Shown in pieces: positions 58,485-64,000 of a stretch of DNA of 64,000 bases. Position 1 is the stretch's first letter, and the number at the start of each line of letters is the position of its first letter. A program made the position numbers and the translations under genes. This DNA comes from Symsagittifera roscoffensis (Eukaryota > Xenacoelomorpha > Acoela > Convolutidae): positions 9,804,027-9,868,026 of the forward strand of contig NC_087068.1 in the NCBI RefSeq assembly GCF_963678635.1, given 5' to 3'. The notes under the pieces are model-generated. The model did no database searches, had not been told where the DNA came from, and saw only the letters and a list, made by a program, of their open reading frames with translations.

Positions 58485-60290
58485 GCCGACAAACTGGATC
58501 CCTCCATCGCTCAAACTCCCACCCAGCCAACCTCCAAACTCAAATCCCAACTATCCCACTTTTTGCTTTCCCGCCACCCGATTCTTCAGTTATTAATATA
58601 CCATCAAACATGAATTCTGATACTAACTCAGATATTTCAGTTTTTCATACCATCTCACAATTTAATAACTCCGATGTAGAAACTCCCGACGAAATCGCAG
58701 ACTCCGAACCATCTCCCTCTACCCATACCCAGACCAACTCTTCAGCTTTTTCAACACCCCCTTTCGATCCATCCAAACCAGTCATCCACTCCCATCCCTT
58801 TCCACTCCTTCTTACGCTTCCCAAGTAACCCCAACCTATTCTCCATTTAATTCCGACAGATCGCATAAGAACTCCCCAGATAACATTCAAATTTCCGAAG
58901 AACTTGACACTTTTATTACACTACAACAACAATTAACATACCCCCACACTCCTACGATACATCAACTATCATCAACAGTAACATCATCAAATCCACAAAC
59001 ACCTACACCACTTTCAGATTACACTCCATCATTAGCCCAATCATCCACATCCACCGAAACACCTACCAGCACTAACCGAGCTTACCACACTTTTAAACGA
59101 AAATTCTCAAATCACCCATTTACAACCAAACCCCGAACAGCCAGAGAATATATCAACCACCCAGATCACACAAACACAAAAAATTACCTCCAAATAACCC
59201 TACCCTCATTTCCACAATAAACCTTAAATATTTCTACCACTACTAATGAAACACGAAATTTTGTTGTTGAGCACGTTTTAATACCAACACTTCATTGGAC
59301 AGCTTACTACAACTATACCAACCCCCTTTATCTACCACTAACTAATACTAATGAAAATATCGAGAGAAACCAAAATATACTATATAGACTCACCACATCA
59401 TTAACACCTCGACAATTTACATACGTTGGATATAAAAAATTATTGAAAACATTCACAGCACCCCGAGCTAACGATTACTCAATTGAATACTACGATCATA
59501 ATATCATCCGTCCTAACCAAGATAAATTTTTAGACGAAGACCGCTTTGCAAACCCGCAACTAACCGAAAATTTTTTTATTAAAACACCATACCTATTTAC
59601 ACTTAATATTTTTGATAAAAAGGACGATCAGAAAATTTCATAAGCACTAGTTGACATACAAGCATATGAAAGCTTCTATGATAAATTTCAGTTATTTTCA
59701 CTAACCTTTTACTTTTTTTCACCACAGAAACGCGATTTGCACTGTTCCCACGATATAATGTTACGCACTAAACAAATGCACACTTACACATATTATCGTT
59801 TTATATAAAACCAATTTGATTTACACACACCATCACGACAACCTCACCATCGTTTTCAGTTTATTAACTCGAAATACACATCACCATTCTTTCTTAACTT
59901 TACATAATGCATTAAAAATACTAACCTCCACGGCATCCTCCGCAACTACGACCCAGTTACCCAAATGTATAATTCTGTCCCATCACGAAGACCTTCAATG
60001 ATGATGAATCAAGACCCTTCATTTTCCCGCATGGATTCATACAACCTATCGAAATACCCATACTAGAATTTATTCATAACACTAAATGTAATCATAAAAT
60101 TTACAACCTAATCCAAAACACACCTCATGAGTTCGCAGTAGGCACAGAAGAACTAAACACCATCAACGCACTTCAATTACTTTGGCCACTGCTACAAACT
60201 AAAAGTGTTATACGCATGCTAGCCAAGTTATTAACAACATCAGACTTGATTTACGACATCTTCGCACATGGCTTTTTCCCAGATGAATAA
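58481..60290 (+). pseudogene. Post-env ORF (copy B), about 600 codons, unknown
   Basis: Full-length counterpart of 31809-33380. Ser/Pro/Thr-rich N-terminal half (HRSNSHPANLQTQ, SSTSTETPTSTNRAY), then a structured half (LIPTLHWTAYYNYTNPLY, QFTYVGYKKLLKTF, KRDLHCSHDIMLRTKQ), a CPITKT motif near 59980 and a C-terminus with FIFPHGFIQPIEIPILEF and HEFAVGTEELNTINALQLLW, TAA at 60288. Frameshifts near 58800 and 59970, and stops near 59218, 59641 and 59806, break it. Homology between copies is as strong as in pol, so it was probably maintained by selection. No family recognised; capsid, matrix or accessory roles all remain open. Confidence 0.62.
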
Positions 60291-61887
60291 GGTAAATATG
60301 AATTAAAATAATTTTAACTAATAAATTCAAAATTGTACTAAAAATTTTCTATCAATGTTTAATTTATCCTTATAGTCTTCACGCCACAATCATCTACAAA
60401 ACAGAAAAAAGACAAATAAAAATACAAACTATTAATTTATAATAAAACTCCTAAATCTTTCGCACTAATTAATGTTGTAAAATTCTTACCCAAGTAGTAA
60501 TTTCATTTATAATTTATTTCCCCAAGAAGCAGTAAAACTAAATACGATGAAAATGTATAATTTTAACCTTCCCCAAAAACAGTAAATTTCAATTTATAAC
60601 CAATAAATTCATAAAATGAGAAAACAGTACTAACCTTTTTAATAATTTCATTCATTCGCGCAAGAATTCTATCCAAACTCGCACAGCTCGCCCACGAAGA
60701 GTTGTTTAAATAATGATTTTATGTTTCAAGTTTTCACTAACAACAACTCAAACAAGCAATACCAAGTTTCAACCTTTTCTTTAACCCGGTTGGAAAGGAA
60801 TTATATACTAAACCAAACTAACCAACGCAGCTTACTAAACACCACAAATCATAAAAAAACAGCATGACTAAGAAAAGAAAACCAACGGTACCCAAACCGG
60901 ATTAACCCAGCTTAAAACTGGATAATTTATTCTTTTGAGGACTATTATGAAGTCTAAGAAAGAAATAATAAAACACAAAAAAGTCGTAAGACAAACCCAA
61001 ACCAAAAACAATTTGATTTTTGAAAAAAAGACACAACCAAAGTAACATAAGAAAGACCAGAAAAACTAACATAAAAAGTTATCACATAACAGGACCTCTC
61101 AAAGAAACAGCATGAAATCATACTCCCACTCCTGGCCTAACCCACCAGAGAAGGACGTCCTGAGCTTGCTTATAGCCGGCCTAACCCACCGCGCTACACC
61201 CACGCTTTGTGACCACACTTCAATTTTTAATAAGAGGTTTTCAAGGGCGAGTAACTCTTCAAAATAACTGAATTAAAATAAAACGCTTTTGTGAAAACAA
61301 CTAACTAAGATCATGACTAAAAACCAAATTAACAAAAATTTATAAAATGTAAATCATAATATGAAGTATATAGATCATACGCAACAACAAAGACGAACAT
61401 CTAAAGACTAGACGATCCCATCACACTCAAACAAAAGAATGGCTAAACACAACCGACATGCCGTCCACAATCACGACTCAAAGGATTTAGAGTACGACTT
61501 GACTTCGCAGAAAAGGACTTTATTGAACTAGACCAATGACCACCTCGATGTTCAAGTATACGTACAGATCCGAGTTACAAGGCATCCCTTCCAAACACGA
61601 TCTTCACGCCATTCCCAGACGAGGCTACACACAAAACAGTCCTCCACTAATACAGGAAAACCTGACATAGCAAACCATTTTGAAATCGGATTGATTTCAT
61701 TGGGGATCACAGTCGTTGTCAAATGACAAGATAACAACTTCATGTCCATAATTCCAGCGTCCTGAAACGTTCTTCTTCAAGAGGAACCGGATAAGAAAAT
61801 GATGTTCGCCAAATACCAACGTTCATCATCCATCCTTCAATTACAGAAAGAAAGATAAATCTAAAAACTCTGTAAACCCCGGATGGG
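60291..61887 (+). other. Long 3' non-coding region of copy B
   Basis: About 1.6 kb with no gene between the post-env ORF and the 3' LTR. It starts with AAGGTAAAT, a good splice-donor match, right at the stop. A 95-bp segment (61113-61205) has an internal duplication, CGGCCTAACCCACC / TGGCCTAACCCACC. The base just before the LTR reads GGATGGG, a weak polypurine tract. Confidence 0.6.
61113..61205 (-). repeat. Possible tRNA-related (SINE-like) segment
   Basis: On the minus strand it reads GGGTGTAGCGCGGTGGGTTA, resembling a Pol III A-box region. GGTGGGTTAGGCC is repeated 53 bases later, where a B-box would be. No full cloverleaf can be drawn. Much higher GC than its surroundings. Confidence 0.25.
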
Positions 61888-62301
61888 TGGAACCTGATCT
61901 AAACTACATTTTATTATTGGATAAATTAGATATTTTATCACTATAAAATATTTAATATTAACCAATCATATTCCATCTAACTAACAACCCCCCACTTATT
62001 GGTAAGTGCTGAAATTACTTGTAATTTCAGCACCAGAGAGATTTGAATTTAACTTAGAAATTAGTTACCTCTCCAAGAGAACTTCAGCAGCCGCAATAAG
62101 CCAGTATACTCTAGATCTATTGAGCCTAGCAGAGACTAGTTAAACACCCTGAGACTAGTAGATATAAGAGTAAGATTAGGATCGGTATTAGACTAAGAAG
62201 TTGCACGAATTTTTCCGGCCGAAAATAAGATAGCGTGACGAGCAGACGGTGTACCCTATCCGAAATTACTCTATGAGTTATACACCCTAAAACATAACTC
62301 A
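61888..62301 (+). repeat. 3' LTR of copy B
   Basis: 414 bp, TGGAACCTGATC to ...CATAACTCA. Matches the copy A LTR. The bases following (CCTGA) are not duplicated before either copy. Confidence 0.9.
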
Positions 62302-63006
62302 CCTGATATTAATTTCAGTCTGGAGAAAATTTTGACAGTCAAATTTTTTTAAGGGAAATTGGATCAGGTACTCTGCTCTCAAAATCTTCAAAACTATGAG
62401 CATAAAATTTTGTTCAAAATTTTGAGCGTTTATCCCAAAATACGAGATAAATGAGCCAATGAAACCTTTACAAAAACATCTTTAGACGGATCATTCTCGA
62501 ACAAAATCATATGAATCCGTTTACAGGTGTTTCGTAAATTATGGGCACTTTGAAACGCAAACTGTCCTATGTGTATGATACAACGGGTAAAACTGTTTAT
62601 GCCATCAGATAGACCATAGAATACACATTTCTCGCAAGACGGAACAAAAATTACTCTGTTGAAACGGCCTCGTAAAAAATGTGATTTCTTCAAAATTTGT
62701 GATTTTTTTGTTTTCAATCCACGCATTTTATCCGGTTAAAATAATCACGCCAGAACAAAATTTTTTTATCGTTTTTATTCATTACCGAAACTATTCAGCC
62801 ACATGGGTTAGAAAGGAGTTCTTTCTCCATTACAATATTTCCATTGAATTCGAGACGATTTAACAGACCATCGTTACTCGAGTGAACTTGGCAAAAAACT
62901 TTAACGGTATAACGAAGGAAAAATGTCGCGTTGAATGGTAGGCAATTTCAACAGCTGCCGAAATGAAAATGGATGTTTTTTTTATCATTTATTTATTTTA
63001 TATTAA
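62302..63006. other. Intergenic, one unrecognised minus ORF
   Basis: A 98-codon minus-strand frame (62726-62430) has a natural-looking composition (FVPSCEKCVFYGLSDGINSF), but no domain is recognised. It could be an exon or a TE fragment. Confidence 0.3.
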
Positions 63007-63008
63007 TA

Positions 63009-63735
63009 CAGTGCTGATTTAAATTATCCGGACAAAACGAACAAAACTTGAATTTTCAAACGCGTTTTTCTCAATTTGGGTTAAGATTAGACAAAAAGTG
63101 AAGAGGACAAAAATTGCTTAGAATTTCACCAGAATTAATATGGTACCATTTTCCTCCGAAATTCTCAACAAAAATGACCCACAAATGGGTCATTTTGGCT
63201 TTTTTCAATTAATCAAGAATTACGCTGAAACTACTTTCATAATTGATAAAAAAAATTATATCACAGGAAGCCTCTTACGCAGTTCAACAAAGTTTAAGAA
63301 GGGTTAAATCTCCAAAAGTTTGCGCAAACTGTTTAAAATTTATTTTTAAACAGATTCTGGGTTTTATATAGTAAAAATCACATTTATTGACTATCAAGTG
63401 AAAATTTTTTCTCTTATACTGGTTTTTGGAGATTTAACTCTTTTTAAACTTTGTTGAGCTGCGTAAGGGGCTTCCTTTGATATAATTTTCTTATCAATTA
63501 ACAAAATAGTTTCAGCGTAATTCTTGATTAATTGAAAAAAGCCAAAATGACCCATTTTTGGGGTATATTTTTTGTTGAGAATTTCGGAGAAAAAATGGCA
63601 CCATATTAATTCTGGTGAAATTCTAAGCAACTTTTGTTCTCTTCATTTTTTGTCTAATCTTAACCCAATTTGAGAAAAACGCATTTGAAAATTCAAGTTT
63701 CGTTCGTTTTGTCCGGATAATTTATATCAGCACTG
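63009..63735. mobile_element. Tc1/mariner-type foldback MITE, 727 bp
   Basis: Termini CAGTGCTGAT...ATCAGCACTG, flanked on both sides by TA (63007-63008 and 63736-63737), the target duplication of Tc1/mariner elements. Arms of about 310 bases are inverted: 63009-63320 against 63420-63735, for example CAAATGGGTCATTTTGGC versus GCCAAAATGACCCATTTTTG. The loop is about 100 bases. No coding capacity. Confidence 0.9.
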
Positions 63736-63739
63736 TATA

Positions 63740-64000
63740 TATTCAACGAAGAGGCAAAGCTAAGCTTAGCACGACTTGCAATACAAAGCAAGAAAGCCGC
63801 TAGTCGGAAAAAATTGAAAATGACAAAAAACTAGATAGATCAAAATATAAATATCTAGTCTTGAAAAAAAACGCCAAAACAATAGAATCAATATGTGAAA
63901 TTACCATCGGAAAAAATTACCAAGCAGAAACAAAGCCAAAAACACCAAAGCAAAAACCCTCTAAGCCAAAAAAAATCAACAAAACTAAAATTAATCAATC
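63740..64000 (+). other. Lys-rich open segment at right edge, doubtful
   Basis: Two short open pieces in different frames (LARLAIQSKKAASRKKLKM; then ICEITIGKNYQAETKPKTPK, which stays open to the window end). They could be a decayed or partial gene or chance in A-rich DNA. Confidence 0.2.

Larger units (their letters stand above)
45339..62301 (+). mobile_element. Large env-bearing Ty3/gypsy element, copy B (5' LTR missing)
   Basis: Homology to copy A begins at about 45339, at GTGCGACCATAAG, three bases into the primer binding site, and no LTR precedes it. The interior has gag, protease, RT, RNase H, integrase, spacer, two-TM ORF, Pro/Ser ORF, env and post-env ORF, then 1.6 kb of non-coding sequence and a 3' LTR. 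Total about 17 kb. Many stops and frameshifts; env lacks about 390 bp present in A. The plus strand is A-rich and G-poor throughout. Confidence 0.92.

Noticed and set aside
22649-62301. One single 40-kb element spanning from LTR to LTR
   Set aside because: Between the copies lies unrelated DNA with its own exons and MITEs, internal genes occur twice, and flanks of the outer LTRs show no target duplication. Two damaged copies explain it better.
1-64000. CRISPR arrays, bacterial operons or phage genes
   Set aside because: No regularly spaced direct repeats with unique spacers and no prokaryotic gene organisation; all signals are eukaryotic.

Overview
This looks like a stretch of an AT-rich animal genome (an invertebrate; the phylum cannot be fixed from the window). 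It has almost no host coding sequence and is dense with dead transposable elements. Animal signs are a PAN/apple-type exon with a pyrimidine-rich splice acceptor, a C-type-lectin-like exon, a short secreted cysteine-rich gene, CR1/Jockey-type LINE fragments and a mariner-type transposase fossil. There are no bacterial operons, rRNA genes, convincing tRNA genes or CRISPR arrays. A 200-base run of N (41325-41524) marks an assembly gap.

Layout. 1-5075: a Ty3/gypsy retrotransposon on the minus strand that runs off the left edge; its Gag and protease/Pol share one frame, separated by a single UGA, and a 14-bp minisatellite lies upstream of gag. 5080-9240: intergenic DNA and a broken LINE reverse transcriptase. 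9240-21400: repeat-rich DNA with a LINE endonuclease remnant, a zinc-finger remnant and a diverged 1.3-kb repeat pair. 21400-22520: a lectin-like fragment and foldback repeats. 22649-33380: copy A of a large env-bearing gypsy element. 33380-45300: intergenic DNA with the PAN exon, several MITE families, the mariner fossil, the N gap and the secreted cysteine-rich gene. 45339-62301: copy B of the same large element. 62302-64000: intergenic DNA with a 727-bp Tc1-type foldback element.

The most interesting content is the A/B element. Combining the two copies suggests a full length near 17.4 kb with LTRs of about 410 bp. It carries much more than gag-pol-env. In order: a small leader ORF, a very basic small ORF, Gag with a zinc knuckle, an Asn/Ser/Arg-rich segment, protease, reverse transcriptase, RNase H and integrase. 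After an 0.8-kb non-coding spacer come a two-membrane-segment ORF, a Pro/Ser/Gln-rich ORF, an envelope glycoprotein resembling those of chuvirus-like negative-strand RNA viruses, and a roughly 600-codon post-env ORF that I cannot assign. The last genes are chained: the Pro/Ser ORF stop lies 12 bases into env, and env stop and next start share ATGA, in both copies.

Both copies are defective in complementary ways. A has the 5' LTR and primer binding site but lacks about 4.9 kb of gag-RT and the 3' end. B has gag-pol and the 3' LTR but starts at the primer binding site with no 5' LTR and lacks about 390 bp of env. Both also carry in-frame stops and frameshifts.
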